Below are positions 35,265 through 43,170 of a stretch of 64,000 nt of DNA, in pieces. Made by a program: the position numbers and the translations under genes. Below the pieces are notes generated by a model, which saw only the letters and a program-made list of their open reading frames with translations, searched no databases and was not told the DNA's origin. Within the stretch, counting starts at the first letter, position 1, and the number at the start of each line of letters is the position of its first letter. Source of the stretch: Guptibacillus hwajinpoensis (GTDB lineage: Bacteria > Bacillota > Bacilli > Bacillales > Guptibacillaceae); NCBI RefSeq assembly GCF_001039475.1, contig NZ_LELK01000004.1:433055-497054 (forward strand), given 5' to 3'.

Positions 35265-36059
35265 GTGCATGAACATATAATCAATGTGATTAAACAAACG
35301 GAAAAGGATCATGATATTAAAATCCTTTATGCTTGTGAAGCGGGAAGTAGAGCATGGGGGTTACCTTCTAAGCATTCTGATTACGATGTTCGGTTTATTT
35401 ACTTACATAAGAAAAATTGGTACTTGTCGATCGATCAAGAAAGAGATGTGATCGAAGTCCCGAATCGGGACGAGGTGTCAATTCCGGTTGATGATGGATT
35501 GGATATGAGCGGCTGGGAGCTTACAAAAGCACTTAAACTGTTCCGAAAGTCGAATCCACCTTTGCTGGAATGGTTACATTCAACTATTGTTTACCATGAA
35601 CCCTTTTCGACGGCTGAGCAGATCAGAGACTTGGCACAAACGATTTTCTCACCTAGGTCTTGTTTGTATCATTACGTAAACATGGCGAAAGGGAATTTTC
35701 GTGAGTGTCTGAAGAGAGAAGACGTTCGGATTAAGATGTATTTCAATGTCCTGCGACCTGTTCTTGCTGGCAATTGGATTAAAAAGTATCAATCGATCCC
35801 GCCAATTGGGTTTGAAGAACTAGTTGAAGATGCTTCGCTTCCTACAGAGCTCAAGGAAGCTATTATGAATTTGTTGAAACGTAAACGAGCTGGTGAGGAA
35901 TGGATTGTTGAACCGAGAATTAATCTGATCAAAACCTACTTACAGAAAGAGATTGAGCAATTAGAAGCTTATGCAAAAACGTTAGATGTTGAGATAGAGG
36001 ATCCGACAGAACAACTGAATGGTCTTTTTAGGAGAACGTTAGAAGAGGTTTGGGGATAA
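35265..36059 (+). CDS. Nucleotidyltransferase domain protein (DNA polymerase beta-like, COG3541 type)
   Basis: 264 residues. CEAGSRAWGLPSKHSDYDVRFIY is the GSxxxGx..SDxD nucleotidyltransferase motif of the YcgL/RNA-repair-associated family, followed by WELTKALKLFRKSNPPLLEWL and a helical C-terminal part. The substrate is not known. The GTG at 35265 has GGGTGG at 5 nt; a GTG at 35256 is too close to it. A strong terminator follows the stop by 11 nt; the gene appears monocistronic. Confidence 0.8.
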   Translation: MHEHIINVIKQTEKDHDIKILYACEAGSRAWGLPSKHSDYDVRFIYLHKKNWYLSIDQERDVIEVPNRDEVSIPVDDGLDMSGWELTKALKLFRKSNPPLLEWLHSTIVYHEPFSTAEQIRDLAQTIFSPRSCLYHYVNMAKGNFRECLKREDVRIKMYFNVLRPVLAGNWIKKYQSIPPIGFEELVEDASLPTELKEAIMNLLKRKRAGEEWIVEPRINLIKTYLQKEIEQLEAYAKTLDVEIEDPTEQLNGLFRRTLEEVWG

Positions 36060-36069
36060 CATAGAGTGG

Positions 36070-36113
36070 ACCTTCCATCAATTTGCTGAAAGTGATGGAA
36101 GGTTCTTCTTTTT
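36070..36113 (+). terminator. Rho-independent terminator
   Basis: ACCTTCCATCA (36070-36080) pairs with TGATGGAAGGT (36093-36103), then TTCTTCTTTTT. It ends the nucleotidyltransferase transcript. Confidence 0.85.
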
Positions 36114-36262
36114 GAACCGATATGGAAAAAGAGTCGCGCTATCTTAATCATTTCTAGCAGCGAAACGGTGGAGGATTTTTGTGGTTCTTACATGTGTTAT
36201 ATTACTTAAGTTAATCCAATTTACGGAAATTTTGGTGGTTCAAAACTAAAAAGTGAAATTTT

Positions 36263-36290
36263 TGAACCGATTTTAGAAAGCAAATCGTCT
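36263..36290 (+). promoter_or_regulatory. ECF-type promoter of the sigma factor operon
   Basis: TGAACC (36263-36268), 17 nt, CGTCT (36286-36290), 31 nt before the sigma-factor start: the -35 AAC and -10 CGTC form of ECF promoters, implying autoregulation. A worn second copy (TTTTTGAACCGAT) sits at 36110. Confidence 0.6.
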
Positions 36291-36320
36291 ATCAGGTAGG
36301 TTAATCCAGGGGGGAGCTAG

Positions 36321-36848
36321 TTGGGGGAGAAGAAACGGGAGAACAGGAATGAGAGAAATGAATTATTAAGGGAGTTAATTGATGATTATGCTGAGCAGAT
36401 CAAGCGACTTGCTTATACATATGTGAAAAATTGGGCGGTAGCGGATGATATCACGCAGGAAGTGTTTATATCCTGTTTTAAAAACATAGATCATTTTAGG
36501 GGAGACAGTAGCTATAAAACCTGGCTGTTCAAAATTACCGTCAATCGCTGTAAAGATTATTTGAAGAGCAAGTGGTTTAGGGCCATAATGCCTCTTCGCA
36601 GTGAGGAAAAGTTGAAAACAGTAGGTAGTCTTGATGACGGTCTTATTCAAAAAAGTGAAGGGGAAGAAATTTCTCAGAAAGTGCTTTCGCTTTCGATTAA
36701 ATATCGAGAAGTGATTATTTTGTTCTATTATGAGGACCTAAGCATTCAAGAAATAGAACAGTTAACAGGTGTTAAAACAGAGACAATAAAAACTAGATTA
36801 AGGCGTGCCAAATTACAACTTCGTGAGCTTTATAAGGAGGTTGAATAA
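36321..36848 (+). CDS. ECF-type RNA polymerase sigma factor
   Basis: 175 residues. Region 2 (DYAEQIKRLAYTYVKNWAVADDITQEVFISCFKNI with the conserved ADDITQEVF) and region 4 (VLSLSIKYREVIILFYYEDLSIQEI, RLRRAKLQLRE) are complete; region 3 is absent as in ECF factors. The start is TTG 36321 in GGGGGGAGCTAGTTG. The next gene, directly abutting (stop TAA 36846-36848, ATG 36849), has the layout of an anti-sigma factor. Confidence 0.9.
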   Translation: MGEKKRENRNERNELLRELIDDYAEQIKRLAYTYVKNWAVADDITQEVFISCFKNIDHFRGDSSYKTWLFKITVNRCKDYLKSKWFRAIMPLRSEEKLKTVGSLDDGLIQKSEGEEISQKVLSLSIKYREVIILFYYEDLSIQEIEQLTGVKTETIKTRLRRAKLQLRELYKEVE

Positions 36849-37535
36849 ATGGATGAAAAGCTAAAAAACCTTCGGAGTAAAATGGATGAAACGGTGCTGA
36901 GGAAGGGTGAGGTAAGTAGAGTGGATAAGGAGCGGATCTATCAAGCGGTTATTCATTCGAAGAAGCCGAAGCGGAAAGGTGCGCGATTCGTGCCTGTTCT
37001 TTCTATTGCTTCATGTTTTATTCTTCTTATCATCTTTACTTCATATGGGTATTCAAACAATATCTTGAAAAAACAAATAGGTGATAAGGAAAGATCTGAA
37101 GAGATGACTCGTATGAGCGAAACTGAGGATTCGGAAGCAAGTAAATTACCCGATGGGGAGAAGTTACCATTATCTCCATCAGAAAATACAACCAATGAAC
37201 GTGATTCAATTCCATCAGAAGAGCATTTCATAAATACTATTCACGGCATGACACACCAGAAAGTTTTTGCGGATGAAAAGTGGACACTCGTTGAATTGAC
37301 GGATAAGCGCATTGTTGAGATGTTGGAAGTTCTAGAAAGAATAAAAGGACAGGGAACCTATGAACATTATGACTTCTACTACGAGACATTAACTCAATGG
37401 AAGAAAGGGAATTTCGAAAACGCTGTGGATGTTCATAATCAAATTTGGAGGTGGAATGGCGGTACAAAGGGCAAAGCGACACGGTTGTTAACTGATGAAG
37501 AGGAACAAGAATTTATAGAATTGCACTATAAATAA
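36849..37535 (+). CDS. Putative membrane anti-sigma factor with C-terminal DUF6241-like domain
   Basis: 228 residues. A cytosolic charged N-terminus (about 1-46) is followed by a single TM (VPVLSIASCFILLIIFTSYG, about 48-67), a low-complexity acidic linker and a C-terminal extracytoplasmic domain of about 105 residues (HGMTHQKVFADEKW.. YEHYDFYYETLTQWKKGNFENAVDVHNQIW). It abuts the sigma gene without a gap, the normal position of an anti-sigma factor. The C-terminal domain is repeated in the next gene. Role as anti-sigma is inferred from position and topology; the N-terminus lacks an obvious zinc ZAS motif. Confidence 0.75.
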   Translation: MDEKLKNLRSKMDETVLRKGEVSRVDKERIYQAVIHSKKPKRKGARFVPVLSIASCFILLIIFTSYGYSNNILKKQIGDKERSEEMTRMSETEDSEASKLPDGEKLPLSPSENTTNERDSIPSEEHFINTIHGMTHQKVFADEKWTLVELTDKRIVEMLEVLERIKGQGTYEHYDFYYETLTQWKKGNFENAVDVHNQIWRWNGGTKGKATRLLTDEEEQEFIELHYK

Positions 37536-37555
37536 TTAAGGAGTTGTCTAATTAA

Positions 37556-38086
37556 ATGCCATCAACCAAAACGTTACTACTATCCATAACCATCATTGTC
37601 ATCCTTACTCTAGGCCTTACTTACTGGTTGATCTCAGATCTGAACACAAACTTAATGGAAGAAAAGGGTGTAACAAAGCAGTCCGGGGAGGAGTCAGAAG
37701 AGGAGATTGATCCAGAGCGCTACGTCGATGACGGAACAAATTCAACAGCTGATGACAACATACCTACTGAGAACCATTTTATTAAGACCCTTCACGGCAT
37801 GACACACCAAAAAGTTTTTGCGGATGAGAAGTGGACGCTCGTTGAAATGACGGATAAGCGCATTGATGATATGCTCTCGATTCTCGATAAAGTAAAAGAT
37901 ACAGGACAATATGAACATTATGATTTATACGACAAAGCCTTAACACAATGGAAGAATGGTAATTTTGACAATGCTGTAGACATTCATAATCAGCTCTGGA
38001 GTATGAAAGGCGGTACAGTAGGAAGAGCGGATCGCTTACTGACAGCTGAAGAGGAGCAAGCGTTTGTCGAAGAGCATTACAACTAA
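37556..38086 (+). CDS. Membrane-anchored DUF6241-like protein, paralogue of upstream gene
   Basis: 176 residues with an N-terminal TM anchor (TLLLSITIIVILTLGLTYWLI, about 5-25), an acidic linker and the same C-terminal domain as the previous gene (HGMTHQKVFADEKWTLVE, TDKRI, YEHYDLYDKALTQWKNGNFDNAVDIHNQLW). The two domains align over their full length with few changes, so it arose by tandem duplication without the cytosolic segment. Probably cotranscribed (20-nt gap). It may compete with or modulate the sensor domain of its neighbour. Confidence 0.75.
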   Translation: MPSTKTLLLSITIIVILTLGLTYWLISDLNTNLMEEKGVTKQSGEESEEEIDPERYVDDGTNSTADDNIPTENHFIKTLHGMTHQKVFADEKWTLVEMTDKRIDDMLSILDKVKDTGQYEHYDLYDKALTQWKNGNFDNAVDIHNQLWSMKGGTVGRADRLLTAEEEQAFVEEHYN

Positions 38087-38135
38087 AAGTAATTGATAAT
38101 GATAACTTATTAGATTGAAAAGGATGGGATTAAAT

Positions 38136-38327
38136 ATGATGAAGCTAGAAGTTTCCGAAACGGAAAAGTCCGTTTTCCTTGATGGACTGCGATTGTGGTA
38201 TGACAAAAAAAGCGGTGGGATTCACCTCAAAGTTCCAGGAGTGAAAGAACTTCACTATGTGAAAAAGGGTTCAGACCTCTATGAGCCGTTGCTTCAAGAG
38301 GTGAAGAGGGTTTCGAAAGACGACTAA
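38136..38327 (+). CDS. Small protein of unknown function
   Basis: 63 residues, hydrophilic, no TM (MMKLEVSETEKSVFLDGLRL.. GGIHLKVPGVKELHYVKKGS). ATG 38136 has GATGGGA upstream; a TTG at 38115 is less likely. Located 50 nt after the DUF6241-like gene on the same strand. No family recognised. Confidence 0.5.
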   Translation: MMKLEVSETEKSVFLDGLRLWYDKKSGGIHLKVPGVKELHYVKKGSDLYEPLLQEVKRVSKDD

Positions 38328-38345
38328 ATAGATGGTGCATTGGAA

Positions 38346-38365
38346 GTTAAACAAACGTTTGATTA
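38346..38365. promoter_or_regulatory. Palindrome TTAAACAAACGTTTGATTAC (copy 3)
   Basis: 19 of 20 bases identical to copies 1 and 2, lying 66 nt before the small membrane protein gene at 38431. Candidate operator. Confidence 0.5.
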
Positions 38366-38430
38366 CCTTTTTATCTCTGAGAGAATAATAGAAACGAAAA
38401 CAATGAGTTTCAGAAGAAAGCGGTGAAAAT

Positions 38431-38604
38431 ATGAGTCAAAAGCAAGGTTTGTTGCTTGGAATAGCGATAGGTGTTGCATTAGCGCTTGGATTTAACATGG
38501 GACAAGCCCTGACTGGAAATACAGTCATAAGCATCGCAATTGCAATAGTCGCAGGACTACTTGCTCGTTTTGTGGGGTATTCCATCATTAATAGAATGAA
38601 GTAA
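38431..38604 (+). CDS. 57-residue two-helix membrane protein
   Basis: Short gene reading MSQKQGLLLGIAIGVALALG, then FNMGQALTGN, TVISIAIAIVAGLLARFVGY and SIINRMK. Two TM helices (about 6-22 and 31-50) are joined by a short loop. The ATG at 38431 has AAAGCGGTG upstream. It lies directly downstream of the recurring palindrome and 26 nt before the next membrane gene, so the two are likely cotranscribed. Function unknown. Confidence 0.6.
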   Translation: MSQKQGLLLGIAIGVALALGFNMGQALTGNTVISIAIAIVAGLLARFVGYSIINRMK

Positions 38605-38630
38605 GTGCTTTACATAGTAAGGGGATAGAG

Positions 38631-38924
38631 ATGAAAATGGACAAAGACAATTTGAAAAAGAGACGTAGTAAAATTGTGATGGGAATCATTTATATTGCCT
38701 TAATAGGAGGCTTCTTTTTGTTGATGTTCGACTCCAATTCCGATAATAACCTTATTGCAACTGGGCTTTTCGTGGTGTACGTTTTTATTCTCAGTCTACG
38801 TGGTGCGATACGGGAACGAGCAGAGGGTAACAAAAAGCGTGCTCTACTCTATTTTGGCATGTCCGGCAGCTTGGCTATTGCAATTATTGCATTGGCCGTG
38901 AATTATGTGACCATCACTAGCTGA
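38631..38924 (+). CDS. Small three-helix membrane protein
   Basis: 97 residues: charged N-terminus, TM1 about 16-33 (VMGIIYIALIGGFFLLMF), TM2 about 41-57, TM3 about 74-93. AGGGGATAGAG lies before the ATG. Same strand and 26 nt after the 57-residue membrane protein. No family recognised. Confidence 0.65.
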   Translation: MKMDKDNLKKRRSKIVMGIIYIALIGGFFLLMFDSNSDNNLIATGLFVVYVFILSLRGAIRERAEGNKKRALLYFGMSGSLAIAIIALAVNYVTITS

Positions 38925-38937
38925 TGATTATGATATA

Positions 38938-39026
38938 TTGTCCATAATCCCAATTTATTGTCCAAAATCGGAATATATTAGCTAAACTGAGATTATATTA
39001 GCCAAATTCGAGATTTATTAGCCAAA
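38938..39026. repeat. Tandem repeat, 20-bp unit, four full copies
   Basis: Units at 38938, 38958, 38978 and 38998, each exactly 20 bp, with a partial fifth at 39018-39026. Consensus TTRKCCAAAWTCSRRATWTA. The first two start TTGTCC, the later ones TTAGCC or TTAGCT. It lies just after a gene and before a terminator. Confidence 0.75.
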
Positions 39027-39040
39027 CCCCCGCAACAATC

Positions 39041-39090
39041 AATAAAGCCTGTGGTTCGTGGATATGCCTCCACGAACCACAGGCTTTATT
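39041..39090. terminator. Strong bidirectional terminator
   Basis: AATAAAGCCTGTGGTTCGTG and its complement CACGAACCACAGGCTTTATT, an uninterrupted stem of about 21 bp, between the convergent genes at 38924 and 39136. Confidence 0.85.
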
Positions 39091-39135
39091 TGCATCTAGG
39101 TGCTGTGTTTCTCTTATGTAGGGAAACGCAGCTAT

Positions 39136-39336
39136 TTAGGCACCGCCACCGCCATCTCCACCGCAGCCTCCACCAAAGCCACCGCCACTATCACAATCTG
39201 AACTGTGATGTACACTACTAGTATAGGTTGAATGATCCGTTCCACCTGAAGAACGACGAGTGGAAGACGCCTTAGAAGTCCCAACTGCAATAAAAACAAT
39301 CACTAGCAAAATCACAAAAAATGCTGTCATGTTCAT
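39136..39336 (-). CDS. Small membrane-anchored Gly-rich protein
   Basis: 66 residues: N-terminal TM (TAFFVILLVIVFIAVGTS, about 4-21), Ser/Thr/His-rich middle (STYTSSVHHSS) and a C-terminal Gly-rich tail with two Cys (CDSGGGFGGGCGGDGGGGA). The ATG at 39336 has GGGGGAA upstream. Similar Gly-rich tails end several Bacillus membrane proteins; function unknown. Confidence 0.65.
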   Translation of the reverse strand: MNMTAFFVILLVIVFIAVGTSKASSTRRSSGGTDHSTYTSSVHHSSDCDSGGGFGGGCGGDGGGGA

Positions 39337-39548
39337 TCCCCCTTTTTTATGAATACGTTTTACTAGTCTATAAAGTTTCAGAATTCATTACAAATGTTGG
39401 GAGAAGGATAAAGGAAGGGTCAACCAAGGTGAATTGCAATATTAATCACGTTGGTGGGAAATAAACAAGTAGTAAAGTCCTTATTTTTAGAAAAAACTGA
39501 TAATTAACCTTGCTATTTTTGATTCCAATAGATTATAATTCATACTAT

Positions 39549-39562
39549 CGAAAGCGCTTTCG
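39549..39562. promoter_or_regulatory. LacI/CcpA-type operator 1 (CGAAAGCGCTTTCG)
   Basis: Perfect 14-bp palindrome 587 nt upstream of the GH16 start; same core as the sites at 39939 and 40018. Confidence 0.5.
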
Positions 39563-39938
39563 TTATTACCTGTATTTTATGTTCTCGAAAAAAAGCTAGT
39601 AAGGATAAAACATTGAGGATCTTTAATTATTGCTTAATAACTATTGGATCGCCTGGTACATAACATCTATGCTTACGAACTTAATAAAGGAAACCAATAC
39701 GAAGAGAAGTGTCTATAAGAGCAAGAACGTACAATAAGATGATTTGGTGTTCTCATTGTTTTTTCTTTTTATAAGGATATGTTAGTTTATATTGTTGCTG
39801 TTTCAACTATTGCCTATTTCGAGTGAAACCTTAGTTTCATAGACGTAAATGAGCCTTTGAAGATCAGCACAATACATTAACATACCTTCTTTTTTTTGAG
39901 AAAGTTCTATCTAATTGTTTCTTTTTTTACAACAAATC

Positions 39939-39952
39939 GAAACCGCTTTCGA
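39939..39952. promoter_or_regulatory. LacI/CcpA-type operator 2 (CGAAACCGCTTTCG)
   Basis: One central mismatch from operator 1, 184 nt upstream of the GH16 start. Confidence 0.45.
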
Positions 39953-40017
39953 TAGTGGATTGAAAGATCAGAACGGAAACTTAAGGTGAAACGGAGAAGG
40001 GTTATCGTCGCTCTTTT

Positions 40018-40031
40018 GGAAAGCGCTTTCC
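40018..40031. promoter_or_regulatory. LacI/CcpA-type operator 3 (GGAAAGCGCTTTCC)
   Basis: Perfect palindrome 105 nt before the GH16 start, in the position expected for repression of the glucanase gene. Confidence 0.5.
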
Positions 40032-40135
40032 TAATGCTCTGATTATTGGAGGTGATGGGTTTCTGACAAGGGTTGTCTGCTAGCCCTAATAGAAAAACTA
40101 GAATCGTAGTTTTAATAAATTGGAGGGAAAAATGG

Positions 40136-43015
40136 ATGAAATTAAAAGGTATTAGTTGGTTACTGGCCATTTTACTAGTAGCACCAAGCTTTAGCATTCC
40201 TGTTAATGCGAATGAACAAAGTAGTGATGAAATAGTATTAGTAGACTTTGATGAAAGTGGAAACTCGTATGTTGTTGAGGGCTTTGGAGGAGCAACAGCG
40301 ACGATTAAAGAAGATCATGATGCTGCTTCAAATCATGTGGTAGAAGTAGTGAAAGGTGAGGGGGCTGCAACATGGGCTGGAACGACCTTTGGAAATGCAG
40401 CGAATAACACAATTTCTCCTATCCCTTTCTCAGAATCGGATACGAACATGTCAGTTCGCGTATTTTCACCGGATAAAGGGATTGAAGTAAGACTTAAGGT
40501 TGAAGAAAAAGGCGATCCTACTCATTCAGGTGAAACGAGTGCGGTAACGACGAAATCAAATGAATGGGAAACACTCGTGTTTGATTTTGCGAATCAGTCT
40601 AAAGGAACAGAAGCATTAAATTTAAATTATACGTTTAACATGGTTTCCATCTTTTTTGATTTTGGAAAAGAAGGAACTGGGAAAACGTATTCCTTTGATG
40701 ATTTGACGTTCTTAGGACAAGTTTCCACTCCTCCTGATGGTGAACCGAGTGCAGAGCAGGATTGGGAATTAGTTTGGAATGATGAGTTTGAAGGGACAGA
40801 ACTGGACACATCGAAATGGAAATATGGCATAGGAAATGGTTTCTATAGTGGCGATCAGTGGGTAAGTGGCTGGGGAAATAATGAGTCACAATATTACGCT
40901 GAAGATAATGTGAAATTGGAAGACGGCAAGCTGATTATTGAAGCGAGAGAAGAAGCGGCTAGTGATGAGCATGGTACCTATGATCATACGTCAGGGAAAA
41001 TTGTAACGGAAGATTTGTTTAGCCAAGCTTATGGAAAGTTCGAAGCAAGAATGAAGCTTCCTGAAGGACAAGGTTATTGGCCAGCATTTTGGATGATGCC
41101 TCAAGATGACGTTTATGGTGGCTGGGCAGCTTCAGGTGAAATCGACATTATGGAAAATAGAGGTTCTGAAACGAATAAAGTCGGAGCGGCGATCCATTAT
41201 GGTGATTTATGGCCAAAAAATTCATACTCAGCGGGAGAGTACGAGTTTCCTGAAGGGCAATCGACGACGGACTTTAATGTTTATAGTGTGGAGTGGGAAC
41301 CAGGTGAAATTCGTTGGTATGTGAATGATGAATTGTATACAACGCAAACCGAGTGGCACACAGCGAACGGCGACTATCCAGCACCATTTGACCAAGAATT
41401 TTATATGATTTTGAATCTGGCAGTTGGTGGCTGGTACGGTGGCGAACCTGATGAAACGACAGGATTCCCAGGTCAAATGGAAGTAGACTATGTCAGAGTG
41501 TATGAAGATCTGGCAGCTGACTATCCAGAACCAGGCGAACCTACTAATCCTGGAGATGGTGAAGAGCCAGGAGATGGTGCGGATCCAGTAGATGAGTCGA
41601 AGGATTGGAAAGAAGTTGGCGATAGCTTAATCGTTGATGGAACATTTGAAGCAACATCAGAGTTTGGTGATGAAAAAACGCCCAAAGTATGGAACGTTTT
41701 CAACTTAGGAGACTATGAAACATGGGCAGGATTAGCTGACTTCTCCATTGAAAATGAAGAGTTAAAAGCTGAAGTTCAAAAAGTTGGTTGGGATTGGTGG
41801 CATATTCAGTTGATGCAAGATGTTACTGTTCCAAGTGGTATCTATAAAGTTGAATTTGACATGAGAAGTGAACGTGATCGCGATGTGAGTGTTGAGCTTG
41901 TAGGATCAGAATCAGGCATTAAGGAATTTGATGTAGGAAGCACAATGGAAACATATGAAACGTACATCAAAGTAGGATCTGATGGTGATTACAGCTTAAT
42001 GTTTGGATTAGGAAGAGGAGAAAATGATCCTGAACTTGCAGTACCTTATGATGTTTTTATCGACAATGTGAGATTAGTAGAAGTAGTTGAAGAAACAGAA
42101 TCAGAAGAAGTAGAGTTTAAGAGAATTTCTGGTGATGATCGATACGAAACATCTAGAGCCTTTTCAGAACAGCTTCCATCCAACTCGTTGGACACAGTCA
42201 TTCTGGCTTCTGGATTAGACTTTCCAGATGCCTTAGCTGGTGGGGTTCTAAATAATAAGTTGAATGGGAATGTACTCCTTGTAAACGATAGCGAATCCGT
42301 TATCAAACAACAACTGAAAGAGGCGAAACGTGTACTAAAAGAAGACGGGAAAGTGGTTATTTTAGGAGAGAAAGCTGCGGTTTCAAAGAAAGTCGAAGAT
42401 GCTTTTGCAAAAGCATTCCCTGTCGAACGTCTTGGTGGTGATACTCGTTATCAAACAGCATTGAAAATCGCTGACAAAGTGAATGACAATCCTGATGAAG
42501 TAATAGTAGCGTACGGATTAGATTTTGCAGATGCGCTTAGCATCGTACCATATGCTACTGAAAAAGAAATTCCAATCGTTCTAAATACGAAAGGGAATCA
42601 TCTTCAAGAAGATGTAGCTAAGTACATGACTCAGAATAAAAACACGTTGAAAAAAGTAACGATCATTGGTGGGACAGAGGTCGTTCCAACAGCAGTAGAA
42701 AAAGAATTAAAAAAGCTTGGTATTAAAACCATTGAGCGAATTTCTGGGGAAACGCGGTATATGACGTCACTGGAAATTGCCAAGAAACTTTATCCTGAAA
42801 CAGATGCGATCGCTTTAACAAATGCTTATAGCTTTGCAGATGCTTTGAGTGGCTCGCGCTTTGCATTTGATCATCATCTTCCAGTCATACTGACAGACAA
42901 AGATGAAGTCAAAAAAGAAGTTAGGAATCACCTAAAAGGAAAAGTGAAGTCCATCTATCTTTATGGTGGAGAAAGCGTCATTTCAGAGTCACTGAAAGAA
43001 CAATTTAAGAAGTAA
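40136..43015 (+). CDS. Secreted GH16 endo-beta-1,3-glucanase with CBM and CWB2 wall-binding repeats
   Basis: 959 residues. Signal peptide MKLKGISWLLAILLVAPSFS, cleaved near VNA (about 26). Domains: an N-terminal carbohydrate-binding-like beta-sandwich (about 30-195), GH16 catalytic domain (about 208-472) with nucleophile and acid/base in GEIDIMENRG (E335, D337, E340) and the substrate strand GYWPAFWMMP, a Pro/Gly/Glu-rich linker, a second CBM-like domain (about 500-655), and three CWB2 repeats (about 670-959: RISGDDRYETS, RLGGDTRYQTA, RISGETRYMTS). It hydrolyses laminarin-type glucans while held on the cell wall. ATG 40136 follows TGGAGGG. Three operator-like palindromes lie upstream. Confidence 0.92.
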   Translation: MKLKGISWLLAILLVAPSFSIPVNANEQSSDEIVLVDFDESGNSYVVEGFGGATATIKEDHDAASNHVVEVVKGEGAATWAGTTFGNAANNTISPIPFSESDTNMSVRVFSPDKGIEVRLKVEEKGDPTHSGETSAVTTKSNEWETLVFDFANQSKGTEALNLNYTFNMVSIFFDFGKEGTGKTYSFDDLTFLGQVSTPPDGEPSAEQDWELVWNDEFEGTELDTSKWKYGIGNGFYSGDQWVSGWGNNESQYYAEDNVKLEDGKLIIEAREEAASDEHGTYDHTSGKIVTEDLFSQAYGKFEARMKLPEGQGYWPAFWMMPQDDVYGGWAASGEIDIMENRGSETNKVGAAIHYGDLWPKNSYSAGEYEFPEGQSTTDFNVYSVEWEPGEIRWYVNDELYTTQTEWHTANGDYPAPFDQEFYMILNLAVGGWYGGEPDETTGFPGQMEVDYVRVYEDLAADYPEPGEPTNPGDGEEPGDGADPVDESKDWKEVGDSLIVDGTFEATSEFGDEKTPKVWNVFNLGDYETWAGLADFSIENEELKAEVQKVGWDWWHIQLMQDVTVPSGIYKVEFDMRSERDRDVSVELVGSESGIKEFDVGSTMETYETYIKVGSDGDYSLMFGLGRGENDPELAVPYDVFIDNVRLVEVVEETESEEVEFKRISGDDRYETSRAFSEQLPSNSLDTVILASGLDFPDALAGGVLNNKLNGNVLLVNDSESVIKQQLKEAKRVLKEDGKVVILGEKAAVSKKVEDAFAKAFPVERLGGDTRYQTALKIADKVNDNPDEVIVAYGLDFADALSIVPYATEKEIPIVLNTKGNHLQEDVAKYMTQNKNTLKKVTIIGGTEVVPTAVEKELKKLGIKTIERISGETRYMTSLEIAKKLYPETDAIALTNAYSFADALSGSRFAFDHHLPVILTDKDEVKKEVRNHLKGKVKSIYLYGGESVISESLKEQFKK

Positions 43016-43021
43016 TTCATT

Positions 43022-43055
43022 CGCAACTTCCTTTCTATCAGGGAGTTGCGTTTTT
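43022..43055 (+). terminator. Rho-independent terminator of GH16 gene
   Basis: CGCAACTTCCT pairs with AGGGAGTTGCG, followed by TTTTT, 7 nt after the stop codon. Confidence 0.8.
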
Positions 43056-43080
43056 AAGATTAGCCGGTTTCACCGTGCAG

Positions 43081-43128
43081 AAAAACAGGTGAGCTACTTA
43101 TTCGTACAAGTAGCTCACCTGTTTTTTT
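43081..43128. terminator. Terminator, CAGGTGAGCT-type hairpin
   Basis: AAAAACAGGTGAGCTACTT pairs with AAGTAGCTCACCTGTTTTT: near-perfect 19-bp stem, usable in both directions. A worn REP right cap follows at 43143-43170 (GAATGATAAGCTCCATCCCG then ATGATTTC), completing a composite element. Confidence 0.8.
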
Positions 43129-43170
43129 AGACGTAAGCAAGCGAATGATAAGCTCCATCCCGATGATTTC

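Larger units (their letters stand above)
39337..40135. other. Long regulatory intergenic region upstream of GH16 gene
   Basis: About 800 nt without a gene. It holds three GAAA-N4-TTTC palindromes (39549-39562, 39939-39952, 40018-40031) that look like LacI/CcpA operators, and a worn fragment (39818-39856) resembling the right arm of the three-armed element at 59754. The remainder is AT-rich with no open frame. Confidence 0.55.
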
